A stretch of DNA of 64,000 nucleotides. Source: Prorocentrum cordatum. Lineage: Eukaryota; Sar; Dinophyceae; Prorocentrales; Prorocentraceae. Below are positions 9,965-20,214 of the stretch, piece after piece. The notes under the pieces are model-generated. The model did not search any database. It had not been told where the DNA came from and saw nothing but the letters and a program-made list of their open reading frames with translations. The position numbers and the translations under genes are program-made. Position 1 is the stretch's first letter; each line of letters starts with the position of its first letter. The stretch is taken from positions 44,206 through 108,205 of the forward strand of contig CAUYUJ010007213.1 of NCBI GenBank assembly GCA_963575745.1. Direction: 5' to 3'.

Positions 9965-10773
9965 TTCGGTAGGCTTGCAATAGGATGCGCCGGTGGTCGA
10001 TGTTGAGAATCACATAGCTCACACTTGCAGAGCTTGGCCGCTGAGATCGCTGCTGGTGATCCTCCGCCGGTTCGAATGTTCCGGGCAAGCTCTTCGCCGC
10101 GTAGAGCACAAGACAACTGGATATGCAACTTCTTGATCGCTGCCTTGAAGGCTGCCGGTGCTCGATGCCAGTCGGTGTAGGTCTCCGCATTCGCGCCCAT
10201 AATGATTTCTGAGTTTGATATGAAGCCTGCGGCGGGGCATGAGTCAGCGGCGTCGGGAACTCCCAGGATAGTCCCGCCTCCTAGTAGCTTCTCGAACTCA
10301 TATTGTTGTTTGACGCCTTCGAGAATCGGTTCAGCCATGTCTGTTGTCCATATTGAAAATTCACGTGACTTGCCACCGCGTCCTTGAACTTGACCATGTC
10401 CGTGATCTCGCGAACGCCGAACTTCAAGTGCATATGCCAGCGCCGCTGCTGACAACGCGAATCTCGTTGGCTTCGGAAATAGATCTTCACGATCATATCG
10501 CGAATTAAAAGCACATTGATCACGTCGAACCCAAATCAATCCATGCGGCAACTCATCCTTGATGATGTTCCACACTTGTGAAGATAGAGGGTTCTCAAGT
10601 AGTGCATGACGTCCGCGCCCCATTCGATGTCTGCAAATTGCGCGCGCCAACTGAACATGCACGAACGCCTTGGCATGGCGTCGTCGCCTCTCCTTCGGAG
10701 GGGACAAGTTTTTGATTGCCGACCACGCCTCCCGCGGGAATGGCCCGATCGTGAGATATGTCTCCAGACTCAA
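9922..10773 (-). pseudogene. Pre-integrase region: dinoflagellate-type extension and zinc-binding domain
   Basis: A 283-residue frame. Residues 36-160 (AFVHVQLARAICRHRMGRGR, then DQCAFNSRYD, FPKPTRFALS, GHGQVQGRGG, EPILEGVKQQYE) resemble a segment that precedes integrase in many dinoflagellate copia-like polyproteins, where KPTRF, a DQC motif and G-H-x-H are typical; this is from memory of the family. Residues 217-254 match the H-H-C-C zinc domain with His217, Cys251 and Cys254. The second His is replaced by Cys222 (HIQLSCA instead of H-x4-GHP). FNHRMGMDIA at the end contains the first catalytic Asp (residue 281), followed at once by a TAA at 9922-9924. Confidence 0.8.
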
Positions 10774-11011
10774 GTTCCCTCATCGTCTCAGCCTGCACGC
10801 TGGGCAGTAGTAGATCATCGCCCGTAGCGCGTAGATCCTTGCATTTTCCGGTTATCATGCCAAACTCCGTCGCCAGACGAGTAACAGTACACTGGCCGCC
10901 GTAAGTGTCCTTGACCACTGCCCCAGGCATATTCAGACCATGCCGATCAACACGTAGAACACTCCGCGTAACTTTCATTTCTCGTGCATGGTCGGCCATC
11001 TGCGTATCCAC
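10595..11011 (-). pseudogene. Spacer of the polyprotein between protease and integrase
   Basis: Continues in the same frame as the protease after the TAG at 11027-11029: SVLRVDRHGLNMPGAVVKDT, TRLATEFGMITGKCKDLR. It then overlaps the start of the next frame (10773) at a frame change around 10740-10780. No enzyme motif. It is the region that normally links protease to the pre-integrase part. Confidence 0.6.
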
Positions 11012-11026
11012 TTGTTTATTCCGGGA

Positions 11027-11560
11027 CTACGTCATGATGCCGATATCTGCCTGCGTGATCTTGCTGCTCTGCGCCTGGTTTGATTCGCCCTCTCCTGCTG
11101 CCCAGACGGCCAGCGTGTTCGTAGTGATAGTAAGTGCTTCCCGATGTGGCGGTATCTTCGGGAAGTCCGCGCTGTTGACCATCGAGCGATTCTTCTTGGA
11201 ACGTGTGATCTTCACTGGCGTGTCCGGAATCGCTCTGAAGATCACCTGATTGCGTTTCGCACTAATGAGCGTGTCCAGGGCGTCCATCTGATCAGCGCCC
11301 ACGAGCATAGGTGCGTCAGAGTTCGGCAGCCTCTCGGAGTTGAGCGCGCAGAGACGTCCTCGAATGCCGCTGAATGCTGCCTGGGTACTTTCCGCCCTGA
11401 CCGGGGCAGATGTGTTGATGGCTTTGAAGACCGTTTGGGCATCTGTAGGTCTGCTAGCTCGAACCTCCAGGTGCTTGTCGATAGCTCTGTCGCCGCCGAC
11501 CGGAGCCAGAGCCGCAGTGTCCAGGGCCATGGGGGCACCGCCTGCTCTGCCGCCATCGCG
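11027..11560 (-). pseudogene. Retrotransposon aspartic protease
   Basis: The frame 11530-11027 opens with MALDTAALAPVGG, where DTA (Asp codon 11519-11521) is the active-site triad. A few dozen residues later come FSGIRGRLCALNSERLPNSD and PMLVGADQMDALDTLIS, matching the hydrophobic LLG-D-L segment near the end of copia proteases. The preceding frame (11673-11242) runs into the active site in another phase; the phase change coincides with a five-base C run (G run on the + strand, 11531-11535), a typical spot for a real indel or a sequencing error. TAG at 11027-11029 ends the frame. Confidence 0.75.
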
Positions 11561-11602
11561 TCGACTAACTCCTCGTTGATGTCAGTGATCGTCCTGGTCG
11601 GA

Positions 11603-12779
11603 TCATCGGGCTGGTTCGTAATGGGCACTATCATATCGCATTCCTGCTGATGTCCAGCCCCCGATGATAGCATAACGTGCCAGAAATCCCCCAGCTCGCC
11701 CTCGCCCAGCTCCTCGCCCTGATCCTTTCGGCTTCTGACTGGCTGCGTTCCTCGTCTTTCTGCGCTCTGGGTCGCCAGCCCAGTGTCCTACTTCGCGGCG
11801 TGCGCGGCACTTGCTTTGCTTCTGGAATGCGCCGAGCATGTCTTGAAGCTGGTGCCGAAACGATCTTGCCATCGAAGTCGATGTAGGTATTGCCTTGTCG
11901 AAAACGTCGGTTCGTCCTGCCATCTTTGACGAGCTGTCGCTGCCGGCTGTAGTTCGGTGAGCTCGAATCTCCCTTGCCGCGCCCGCGTCCTTCTGCCGCG
12001 ACTGCTGCGACGACCTTTTGCGCATCTGCTGCAAACGTCTGTCTTCCTTCTCCCGATGGGCCTGTGACGTCCACAACTGCGAAAGCCGTCTGGAGCTCTT
12101 CCACTTCCGCCGACAGAATCGCCATCCCGTTGTCTTCATCCTCGTGGTCTTCTTCTCCGCGATCCCCCTCGGCTTCGTCGCCCTGGATCTCCTCCTCAGG
12201 ATCCGCGCAGAAGGCTGCATTCCATCCGACCCGTCGTCCTCTGCCATCACGCCTGTGATCTCGGCCACATCGAGCGTCGATGCTGTCGAGCTGAATCTCG
12301 AGGATGTCGCATATCGCATCCCAGTCATATTCATTATGAGCCTGGCCCAAGAACGTCTTGTGCTGAGCCTCCGTGATACCGCGCATGTCTACTCGGAAAA
12401 ACGTTCTGAGATCCTCCGGCACCAGCGTTTCTTCGTTCGTGAGGTCTCTCAGCTTCTCGCACGCGTCTGTCCGCCGTTGGATCTTTATCGGCTCTCCTGG
12501 CTTCCGGCGTCCGCGTCTGAAGCAGTCTAGAAACGCCTTGTGCTTCTGCTGCGGGGCCACTATCTCCACGTGTGAGCGAACGCACTTGATGAGTATGTCG
12601 AATGCCTGCCCGACAGCCGCTTCTTTCCCCGTCGGAGCGTTACCTTTCTGAAACTGCTCGGCGAGGGCCTTGACGCTGATCTTTTCGTTTTTGTGACACA
12701 ACGTCCACCCTCTCCCGTTGAGTCCATTCTCGACCTTGGCGATGAAACCTCTATTCTTCTCGGTGCTCTCCATGCCCAA
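11603..12779 (-). pseudogene. Gag with decayed zinc knuckle
   Basis: The first frame (12779-11631, 382 residues) carries the gag fold: residues 105-165 (EKLRDLTNEETLVPEDL, FFRVDMRGITEAQHKTFLG, YDWDAICDILE) match the conserved helices of copia gag. An acidic stretch follows (190-217). The nucleocapsid part lies in another frame (12334-11603): KCRARREVGHWAGDPERR at 11762-11809 is a zinc knuckle in which the second and last Cys are Arg. The phase change between the two must fall around 11830-11900. Gag would form the particle and bind element RNA; RNA binding by this copy is doubtful. Confidence 0.8.
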
Positions 12780-12884
12780 GAATCCGAGCCGCGCTCTTCT
12801 GCTGCTGCCGCGTCTCCATCAAAACACGGAATGCCATCGTTGTACAACTACACGTGTGACCCTGGATTTCGATCGCCCGCCATC

Positions 12885-13000
12885 GTGAACTCTGAACTGC
12901 TCTCTATAAGGTCGGACCAGCTCCCGAGGAAATCGAACATGCTCTTGAGCAAGTCTGAACTGCTCTCGAGGAAGTCTGAACTGCCCTCGAGGAAATCGCA
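12885..13000 (-). repeat. Short tandem repeat in the 5' leader of the retrotransposon
   Basis: Four to five degenerate copies of a 27-30-base unit containing TCTGAACTGC(T/C)CTCGAGGAA lie between the PBS and gag. Leader position suggests untranslated RNA; any role in packaging is speculation. Confidence 0.75.
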
Positions 13001-13145
13001 GTGCTGCGTATACCCGAAAGCACGCACACGATCGCAATATACACTCTCACCCCAACTATAGTACTTGCCTGTCCGCAAAGACCAGGTCTTGACTACAATA
13101 ATGAAAAGAACAAGCCCAATCAGCACAGGCCGTCCTTCGTTGACT

Positions 13146-13157
13146 GCTCCGCTACCA
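13146..13157 (-). promoter_or_regulatory. Primer-binding site, initiator-Met-tRNA type
   Basis: On the coding strand TGGTAGCGGAGC begins two bases after the LTR. It is the complement of a tRNA 3' end GCTCCGCTACCA, including the CCA. It differs at two positions from TGGTATCAGAGC, the plant initiator-Met primer site, so initiator Met tRNA is the likely primer. Confidence 0.7.
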
Positions 13158-13159
13158 GG

Positions 13160-13466
13160 TGTCAATGATGTTGGATATTGACCAGTCTTTGTTCTCCTTC
13201 CGCACGTAAGCTCCGCGGAATCGAGCAATATGAAAGCGGTCGTCTGCACGACCAATCAAATACAGCAAATAGGAATCAGGGAAGCCCCCGTCAGTGACTG
13301 GAACACATCTGGTAACTGGTTATCGCTGGTAGCTCCAAAAGGAGACCCCCTGATACTATTGAGAGAAATGGCCACAGCATGTATCATACTGTCTCTTCTC
13401 TCCAACTGCTTATCTACTGCGTCTCTAGCTGCACAGATACGGGCAAAACACACCCATCTTCACACA
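13160..13466 (-). repeat. 5' LTR of the copia element
   Basis: Partner of 5248-5554. On the coding strand it runs TGTGTGAAGATG to ATTGACA. It should hold the promoter, but dinoflagellates lack a clear TATA box and none is called. The outer flank AGGGGCCCCCGAAG belongs to the AAGAGGCCCCC repeat type, as does the left flank. Confidence 0.93.
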
Positions 13467-13469
13467 AGG

Positions 13470-13990
13470 GGCCCCCGAAGTGGGCTCCAAGGGGGCCCCA
13501 AAACCCTCAAAAAGAGCACCAAGAAGACCCCAACATCACCCCGAATAACCCCAGGTTCCAAGAGGCGATTGCGAGGGTTCTGTCCTCGCCCTCTCGCCCC
13601 CCGCCTCTCCTCCTCCTCCCTCCTCCTCCTCCTCCTCCTCCTCCTCCTCTTCCTTTCCTCCTCCTCCCTCCCTCCCTCCCTCCTCCTCCTCCTCTCCTCC
13701 TCCTCCTCCTCCTGCTTCGTTCCTCCTTCGTCGCTCCTTTCCCCTCCCCTTCCTCCTTCTCCCCCCCTCGGCCTCCTTGTCCCCTCCTCGGCCTCCTTCT
13801 CCCCTCCTCCTCCTCCTCATCATCATCCTCCTCCTCCTTATCAGATTCCTCTTCCGCCTCCTGCTCCTCGTCCTGCTCCTCCTCCTTTTCCTTGCTCCCT
13901 CCCCCTCTCTCCCCCTTCTCCTTCCCCTCCCCTTCCCCCTTCTCCCCTCCCCTTCCTCCTCCTGCTGCTCCTCCCCGCCCGCCCCTGGCG
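13470..13990. repeat. AAGAGGCCCC-type block and (CCT)n tract
   Basis: 13470-13560 has degenerate GGCCCCCGAAG and CCAAGAAGACCCC units. From 13605 to 13990 the + strand is almost entirely CT, mainly CCT/CTC with CCCTCC steps. Only low-complexity Pro/Ser/Leu or Glu/Arg/Gly frames run through it. Confidence 0.85.
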
Positions 13991-14103
13991 CCCGCCAACC
14001 AGCGGGAGCTGAGAGACGGCCTGGGAAGGCTCGGGGAGGAGACGGAGGCGTGGACGAGCCGCCAAGCTGCCCCTGCCACCATGAGGAGGAGGTGGATGGA
14101 CGA

Positions 14104-14262
14104 GGTGGAGGTGCACGCATATGTGTGTATATACACACAGAAGTGTATACATCTATAGTTATACATATATCTGTGTACAGATAAAAGTCTATACCTATGT
14201 GTCTATAGAATGTGTATGTCTAGCGAACAAGCGAGCGAGAGAGAGAGAGAGAGAGAGAAAAC
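14104..14262. repeat. AT-rich TATA/TGTA segment and (GA)n
   Basis: 14108-14215 is the only AT-rich patch nearby, with repeated TATACA and TGTGTATA words. It is followed by GA dinucleotides at 14233-14262. Confidence 0.7.
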
Positions 14263-15735
14263 GTGAGAGAGAACAAGAAAGCGAGAGATTGCGAGACCGT
14301 GGGTGAAAGAGGAGATGTGAGAGGACAGCAGGGGAGGGGTAAGAGAATGGAGCAGGAGGGGACGGTGATAAACTGCGACGTGGAGGGGAAGGCCGGGGGG
14401 GAAGCGGCAGGCGGGGGAGCGTGGCACAGCCGCGCGGAGCAACGCCCCGAAGTTCCTGCTTCCTCGATGACGCGCAGCCAGTGCACGGCCTCCCGCGACG
14501 CGCGGCACGGTGCGGGGCGGCAGATCCTCCTGCTCCTCCGCGCCTGCTGCGGGGAGAAGCGCGGGGCGGCCGAACGGCGGGACGGCCCAGAGGCAGGCGC
14601 GCGATTTGGGGGGAGGGTGGGGCCAGCGCCAGCGCCTGTGTGCGCTGCGTCGGCGGCCTGCCTCAGTCAAGGAGCCCAGCCCAAACGTGCACGCACTGGT
14701 CGTGGGGGAGGGAAGCAGCCCTGCCCCTCCTCCTCGTCCTCCCGACGCTGCAGGCTTCAGTCTCCCAAAGGATGCAGCCCTCGTCCTCCTCCGTCCTCCT
14801 CCCTGCCGACATTGGCGGGATGGCCGTTACGTCAATGAAGGCGCTCGCGATCAACAAAGGGAGACATCTCGGAACGCAACGTCCGGGCGACCGTGGGCCA
14901 ATGTACCGATGCCCCATATGTTGGCAAGTACGTGCCCGAACAGGCAGGAACCAGGGAGGCGAAGAGGTGATAGGGAAGCCCTCTCGGGCGTAGAGGAGGC
15001 ATCAGGTAAGGACTCCTCCTCCCCCTTCTCCATACAGACAGCGCACTCTGCAAAGACGTTCCTAAGCAACTTCGCAACTCGCATCTCTTGGAGGTTGGCA
15101 GGATGGTCTACGCAGTTGGGGCATGCAAGCGGGTCCCAAGCATGCTTCGCAATGGCTGGTTCAAGCGCATGCTAAGAGTGCGCGCGTACGCTATCTACAG
15201 TAACCAAGAAGGTAACGTTGTCAAATGTGTTCATCCCTGGCACATCTGTCCGAACCAGCGTTCCTGTCACATCCCTTTGCTGCAACAACACATTACCCGA
15301 CGCCCACCCTAAACACACAATTCCATGAAACAAACAATGCTCGATCCCGACTCCGCCCATCAGAACTGACCCTCTCATCCTCCGCGTCATGTACCTCCCC
15401 CTCTCGGCTCCACGCCATGGGTCTTCATTACAAGTCACCTTTGCCAAGGGCGAACATTGGTGCGTTGTTAGTTTTGGGGTGGGGGGGCACTCCACGGGCA
15501 ACCCCTCCAAACGCCCTCGGAGGTTCCGTACGGGGCACCTCAGGACGCCCTCCCCCCTCAGCCAGGCACCACAATCGGCGGCGAGCGAGAGGGGGAAGCG
15601 AGAAGGATGAGGCCCTCTCAGAAGGCGGCGGGACTCCCCAGAATCCCTCGCACCTTCTCAGAAGTGTCTTCGGGGAAGGCTCACCAGGAAGCTTCTCACA
15701 AGGCCGGGGGACTTCCGAGCCCTCTGAGAAGGCCC
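14263..15735. other. No gene recognised
   Basis: Mixed GC-rich sequence. Frames on both strands overlap and lack motifs. CTTCTCAGAAG-type words around 15610-15740 also occur near 63490. Confidence 0.4.
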
Positions 15736-15738
15736 GCC

Positions 15739-15806
15739 CCTTCTCACCTCCTCCACCTCCTCCTCCTCCTCCTCCTCCTCCTCCTCCTCCTCCTCCTCTC
15801 CTCCTC
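15739..15806. repeat. (CCT)n
   Basis: CCT run of about 65 bases, with CCCT repeats again at 16044-16076. Confidence 0.85.
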
Positions 15807-16245
15807 CCTCCCCCCTCGCTCGCCGCCGACAGAAGGCCACCACGGCCACGGGGGCACCCCTCCTGCGTGTCGCCGGGCCCCCCCCCACCCCGTCCTGCGC
15901 GCGCACGACTTCTTGCTGGCTCTCGCCCAAGGCCTCTGTGCTGCGCCGCGGGGCCAACGCCTGCAGGAAGCGCTTCAAACAGTTCCAGCTCGCAGGGGCT
16001 GCGGGCAGCGCGCGCGCACGGCGCGGGCACCCGCGCACGGCGTCATCCCTCCCTCCCTCCCTCCCTCCCTCCCTGCCTCGTCCTCCTCACGCCATCTCAT
16101 GACTGCCCTCCCTCATCCCTCCTGCCTTCTCCCTGGTCCCTCCTCAGTGCAACGCCGACGACGCGCCGCCGGCTCCCACTACGACCGAACCACATCATGC
16201 ACGCGCGTCCCCCTCCCGTCCAATCCTTTGTCCACGCTCCTGAAT

Positions 16246-16580
16246 GATCCTCCTCCTCCTCCTCCTCCTCCTCCTCCGCCTCCGCCTCCTCCGCCTCCTC
16301 CGCCTCCTCCTTCTCCCCTCCTCCTTCTCCCCTCCTCCTCCTCCTCCATCTCCTCCTCCTCCTCCTCCTCCTCCTCCTCTCCTGCTCCTGCTCTCCTGCT
16401 CCTGCTCCTCCTCCTCCTCCTCCTCCTCCTCCTCCTCCCTCCCCCTCCCCAACCTCCCCTCCTCCTGCCTCCTCCTCCTCCTCCTCCTCGCTCCCCGTCC
16501 CCAACCTCCTCCTCCTCCTCCTCCTCCTCCTCCTCCTCCTCCTCCTCCTCCTCCTCCTCCGACTCCTCCTCCTCCTCCGC
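16246..16580. repeat. Long (CCT)n tract with CCG and CTG interruptions
   Basis: About 335 bases of CCT, including CCGCCT steps at 16275-16310 and CTGCT steps at 16380-16410. A paired AGG tract follows at 16905-16985. Confidence 0.9.
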
Positions 16581-16593
16581 CTCGGCCGGCTAC

Positions 16594-16665
16594 AGCTCCC
16601 CGTCGAGCCAGATGGCGGAGGCGTCCCACTTGTCGAACGCCTCCTTTTCTTTTCCAGGGGGGCCG
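16594..16665 (-). other. Coding-like island, EAFDKWD type (copy 1)
   Basis: On the minus strand one frame reads PPGKEKEAFDKWDASAIW, then LDGEL before TAG. The same F/L-D-K/E-W-D core returns at 16985-17045 and 17110-17165, also on the minus strand, amid polypurine sequence. It may be a remnant exon or a diverged tandem repeat. No family is assigned. Confidence 0.4.
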
Positions 16666-16904
16666 CCAGCTCAACGCCCCCGGGGCCGAGTGCGAGGTCA
16701 CCGGTTCGAAGATTGGGCCCCGAAGAATAGGGAGGGGAAGGGTGCGGGTGGCAGAGTGGCCGGAGGGAGGCTGCGTGCTCTGGGGGCAGGGGTAGCCGCG
16801 CGTGTTTGCCGCCGAGGCGTGGTCGGACAGATACTCAGCCCGGAAGCCCGGGGATCCCCCTGTGTGATGCGGGTGGGGACCCACTCGGGTGCCACTGGGC
16901 AGAG

Positions 16905-16988
16905 GAGGCAGAGGAGGAGGAGGAGGAGGAGGAGGAGGAGGAGGAGGAGGAGGAGGAGGCTGAGGAGAAGGAGGAGGAGGAGGAGGAA
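16905..16988. repeat. (AGG)n polypurine tract
   Basis: AGG run of about 85 bases, inverted relative to the CCT tract at 16246-16580. Confidence 0.9.
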
Positions 16989-17045
16989 TCCCACTCGTCG
17001 AGGCCCTCCCTGTTTTCAGGGATCCCCCGCCTGAGTACCACAGTG
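16985..17045 (-). other. Coding-like island, EAFDKWD type (copy 2)
   Basis: Minus-strand frame IPENREGLDEWDSS, aligned with copies 1 and 3 through CCCTG(A)AAA, then GAGG, TCGAC and TGGGA at the base level. Diverged more than the other two. Confidence 0.35.
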
Positions 17046-17109
17046 ACACTTGAAGGGGGAGGAGGCAGCGATGGGAAAGAGAGCGGCGAGGGGATGAGAT
17101 AGGAAGCGA

Positions 17110-17165
17110 CGTAGGATGAAAGGGTCCCATTTGTCGAAAGCCTCCTCTTTCAGGGAGCCCCCAGC
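17110..17165 (-). other. Coding-like island, EAFDKWD type (copy 3)
   Basis: Minus-strand frame AGGSLKEEAFDKWDPFILRR. The base CTGAAAG just before the AGGAGG can serve as a 3' splice site, which would make this an exon start. This is inference from sequence only. Confidence 0.4.
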
Positions 17166-17169
17166 CCAA

Positions 17170-18760
17170 CACCCGATGAACATCGGAAGGGAGTGGGGGA
17201 GGGAGGGAAGAGAGGGAGGGAGGCGAAGCTGTGAAGGGAGGCGCGGGAGGAAGGGGAAGGCGGGAGCGACGGCGAGGGATGGGGAGGATGTGTGTACAAC
17301 GCGCAGAAACGGCCTGCACTGCTATCCAGTTCACGAAGTCGTATACCAGTGCGTACAGCTCGGGCCCGCCCCAGGTCAAACTTGTAAGAGGTGCCGCTTG
17401 CATGCCAACTCAGGACGCATCATGCCCGCAGCAGGTGGCGGTAGTGGGCCGAGAATGGTGACGCAGATGTCCACAGTGTACAACAATCATGTCGCTCCTT
17501 GTCCTCTGATGGTCGCTCTCAGCCAACATTAAGAGCCTCGCTGCTGGTGCGCTGTAACCAAAATTCAACAACAGAGGCAAGGGGCGCCTTGACAAAGGGC
17601 AATATCACAAAGGCTGGACCTGTGAGGTGTGCGGTAATACTGCTTACGTGTGGCAACGTAGCGGTGACCCGACATAAGCTAGGACCCATCAAGACTCTGG
17701 GCGTGGGCGGCTTCGCTCATCGACTCTTCCCGAGCCAAGCCTTTCCTCCCCTTCGGGGAGGGGTTTACCTCCCCACCCCACCCGCGCTGAAGTGGACGGC
17801 AGGAGGAGGAGTCGCGAGGCGTTGGGGCGTCCAATATGGCCATGCCTCCAGCATGCCTCCCAAAAGCCCAAGAGTGCCCGAGGGTGGCCTCGATGCGCCT
17901 CCAGAGCATGCAACCCCCCCCCGGCCGTCAACCGAAGCCTCGTGCGCGCCGGAGGCACTTGGGGTGCCTGCCGCACCGCGCCTGGAGGGGGGTGGCCTTC
18001 CGCTCGAGGTTGAAACCGCGCGTTGCCGCGTGGGCTCGGCTCAGGTCCAGTCCTGCCTCGTCGATCCGACCTGCCTCGGAAAGCAAGTTCACGAAGCGGA
18101 AGGGGCTATCAGCAATGACATCACGAAGACAGCGCCCGAGGAGGATGAGGAGGAGGATAAGGGAACCAACTTGGATGGCTCGCCGAGCGGTGGTTTTGCA
18201 GCTGATGGTGAAAACTATGGCCCGTTGAACTTCTGGTGCGTCTGAGCAACTACCGTGGCAGGCCGGCAAATTCAACGTCCGGGGCCTCCGTTCAACAGGG
18301 AGATTGCGCTGCTCTGGCTCGATACGCGACCCATCATTGGAACCTGTACTGGAACCGGACACGATCGGATGGCTCGACGCCGCTCAAGCCCAGGCACTGC
18401 CACACACCCTGAGGAGGGTGTGCTTGGTCTGTGCGCTCGGGCCGGGCGAACGGGGGGGATAGCAAAGGGGTGGGGGGTTGAGAATCAGCCCACGTAGCTG
18501 ATTTCCCCGGCGCCTCCCGGCGCTGGGAGGCGCCAATGTATCGAGGAATGGGCCCGGCAGCGGGGCCGAGCTGCATGCAGCAGATTTCGCACCCCCCCCT
18601 TTCCCAGTCCCCCCCTTTCGTCCGGCCCGATGCTCCATTGAGGCAATGTTTTTGCTTCTGGCCGAGTAGGGGGGGCAATGGCACCCAGTGGTGCCCCAGG
18701 GGCTGCCTGGAATGCGACGGTGTACTGAAGGCGCGGACCCACACACAAAATCTCCTCACT
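17170..18760. other. No gene recognised; contains an R2 copy at about 17735-17870
   Basis: Moderately GC-rich. The R2 landmarks CCTTCGGGGAGGGGTTTACC and GCGTCCAATATGGCC are present. Frames across 17499-18245 show no motif; GAGGATGAGGAGGAGGATAA near 18140 gives only an acidic run. Confidence 0.4.
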
Positions 18761-18949
18761 GCTCCTCCTCCTGCTGCTGCTGCTGCTGCTCCTCCTCACT
18801 ATCGCCTTCTTCCCCCTCGCCACCTCCTACGCCTCCTCTTGCCCCTCCTCTGCCTTCTTCTGCACCTCTTTCCCTGATCCCCCTCGTCCACCTCCGCCTG
18901 CTTCGCATCCCCTCCTCCTCTTCTGCTCTCAACCTACGGCGAAGCCAGG

Positions 18950-19070
18950 ACGAGGATAAATTCGGGTGAGGATAGATCAAGAATCTCTGAGGTCCCGCGA
19001 CTCTGGAGGATGTCTCGGCCGCGGCCTTCTCAGAGCGTTCCGAAACGCTCTGGAACGGAGTTATCCTCGT
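18950..19070 (+). repeat. Dispersed repeat, partner at 63900-64000
   Basis: Shares GATCAA-AATCTCTGAG, TCTGGAGGA and CAGAGCGTTC, in order, with the window end. Here CAGAGCGTTCCGAAACGCTC is a small hairpin. Confidence 0.5.
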
Positions 19071-19254
19071 CCCGGCCTCGCCCGACAGCCTCCTCTTCTG
19101 CCTTTCACCTGTCAGTGCAAGGGGCCCTGGGACACAGAAATGAATCAACACAAACAACAGGATTCCCCATATATCTCCATACTTTGGGGATTCTCGTCTT
19201 CCCCCCCACGTCCCACATTTCCCCATGTTTTTCTGGGAATCGACGACTGATTGT

Positions 19255-19413
19255 GTCTGTGTGTCTCATCCCTCCCTGGGTGAGGTCCTTGAGGTCGTAA
19301 TGCTTGACGAAGTCGTTCCAGGTGTACCACTTGCCGTCCTTCGCCCTCCGCTGCTCGGGGTCGGCGTTGATCCACTTGTCCACCCAGCCCTCCTCCGAGC
19401 CGCCGGAGAGCAC
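19255..19413 (-). other. Coding-like island, DG-Y-EF-Y type (copy 1)
   Basis: Minus-strand frame EEGWVDKWINADPEQRRAKD, then GKWYTWNDFVKHY. The pattern R-R-x2-DG-x-W/L-Y-x3-x-F-x3-Y is shared with islands at 20870-20975 and 21340-21449. I recall comparable RR-x-DG-x-AYT-x-x-EF-x-x-FY segments in dinoflagellate hypothetical proteins. Probably an exon or relic; the rest of the gene is not visible. Confidence 0.45.
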
Positions 19414-19509
19414 TCCCCCTCCCTCGCCTCTGTTCCCTGGGGCACTGCGCTCTGGCCAGCGTCTCGAGGCGGATCCGGCCGTGGCGAAGAGGGTGGCGAA
19501 GAGGGCCCC

Positions 19510-19900
19510 GAAGCTTCTTCTTCTTCTTCTTGCTTCTCCTCTTATTATTCGTCTGCTTCTTCTTCTGATTATTCTTCTGCTTCTTCTTCTGCTGCTTCTC
19601 CTTATTATTCTGCTTCTTTATTATTAGTATTAGTATTATTATTAGTATTATTATTACTATTATTATTATCATTATTATTATTATTAGTATTATATGTATT
19701 ATTATTAATATTATTATTATTATCTGTGGTATCATTATTATTATTATTGTTATTATTATTATGGTTATTATTATTATTAATATTGTTATTATTATAATTA
19801 TTATTAATATTGTTATTATTATTATCATTATTATTATCATTATTATTGTTATTATTATTATTATTATCCTTCTTCTTCTCCTTCTTCTTCTTCTTCTTCT
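19510..19900. repeat. (TTC)n then long (TTA)n tract
   Basis: CTTCTTCTT units give way at about 19600 to TTATTA with TTAGTA and TTATCA variants until 19868, then CTTCTTC. It is the most AT-rich segment of the window, about 260 bases. Confidence 0.93.
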
Positions 19901-20214
19901 CCTTCTCGATCCTCGATCCGACAGGCGGGCCGGGCCTCCCCTGCTCCGCTGGCGCCGCGCGGCACTCGCCCCCGCTCGGCCGCCTCGTGCCGCCGAGCTG
20001 GCCAGGGCGAGCCCTGGAAGCTCGCCCCCGGCCGCTCTCGACCACCCTCTGGGCCTGGAGCCTTCGCCGCCCCTGCGAGGCCCCCTCGGCGGTCGTGGCC
20101 TCGATCCGACGCGGCCGCCGCCCCCCCCCCGCCCCCCTCCGCTGGCGAGGCCTGCTGCGTGCCTCCCCAGACACTCCACGCCTCGCCCTGTCCGCGACGC
20201 GGGCCCCCCCCCAG

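Larger units (their letters stand above)
5248..13466 (-). mobile_element. Full-length but degenerate Ty1/copia LTR retrotransposon
   Basis: An 8.2-kb element on the minus strand. It has two direct 307-bp LTRs that differ at roughly 28 positions by eye (about 91% identity). Each LTR starts TG and ends CA on the coding strand. A primer-binding site lies two bases inside the 5' LTR. The coding order is gag, protease, integrase, reverse transcriptase, RNase H. Integrase before reverse transcriptase places it in Ty1/copia. The frame is broken by several shifts and at least three in-frame stops, so this copy cannot be autonomous as sequenced. Some single-base shifts could be assembly errors; the stops are harder to explain that way. 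No 5-bp target duplication is visible (CCAAG on the left, AGGGG on the right). Confidence 0.95.

Noticed and set aside
11603-11673. SSGAGH as the protease active site
   Set aside because: It lacks the catalytic Asp, and a proper DTA triad lies at 11519-11521 in the better-supported frame.
16690-16760. tRNA gene suggested by GGTTCGAAGATTGGG (B-box-like)
   Set aside because: No matching A box, acceptor stem or anticodon arm in the proper positions.
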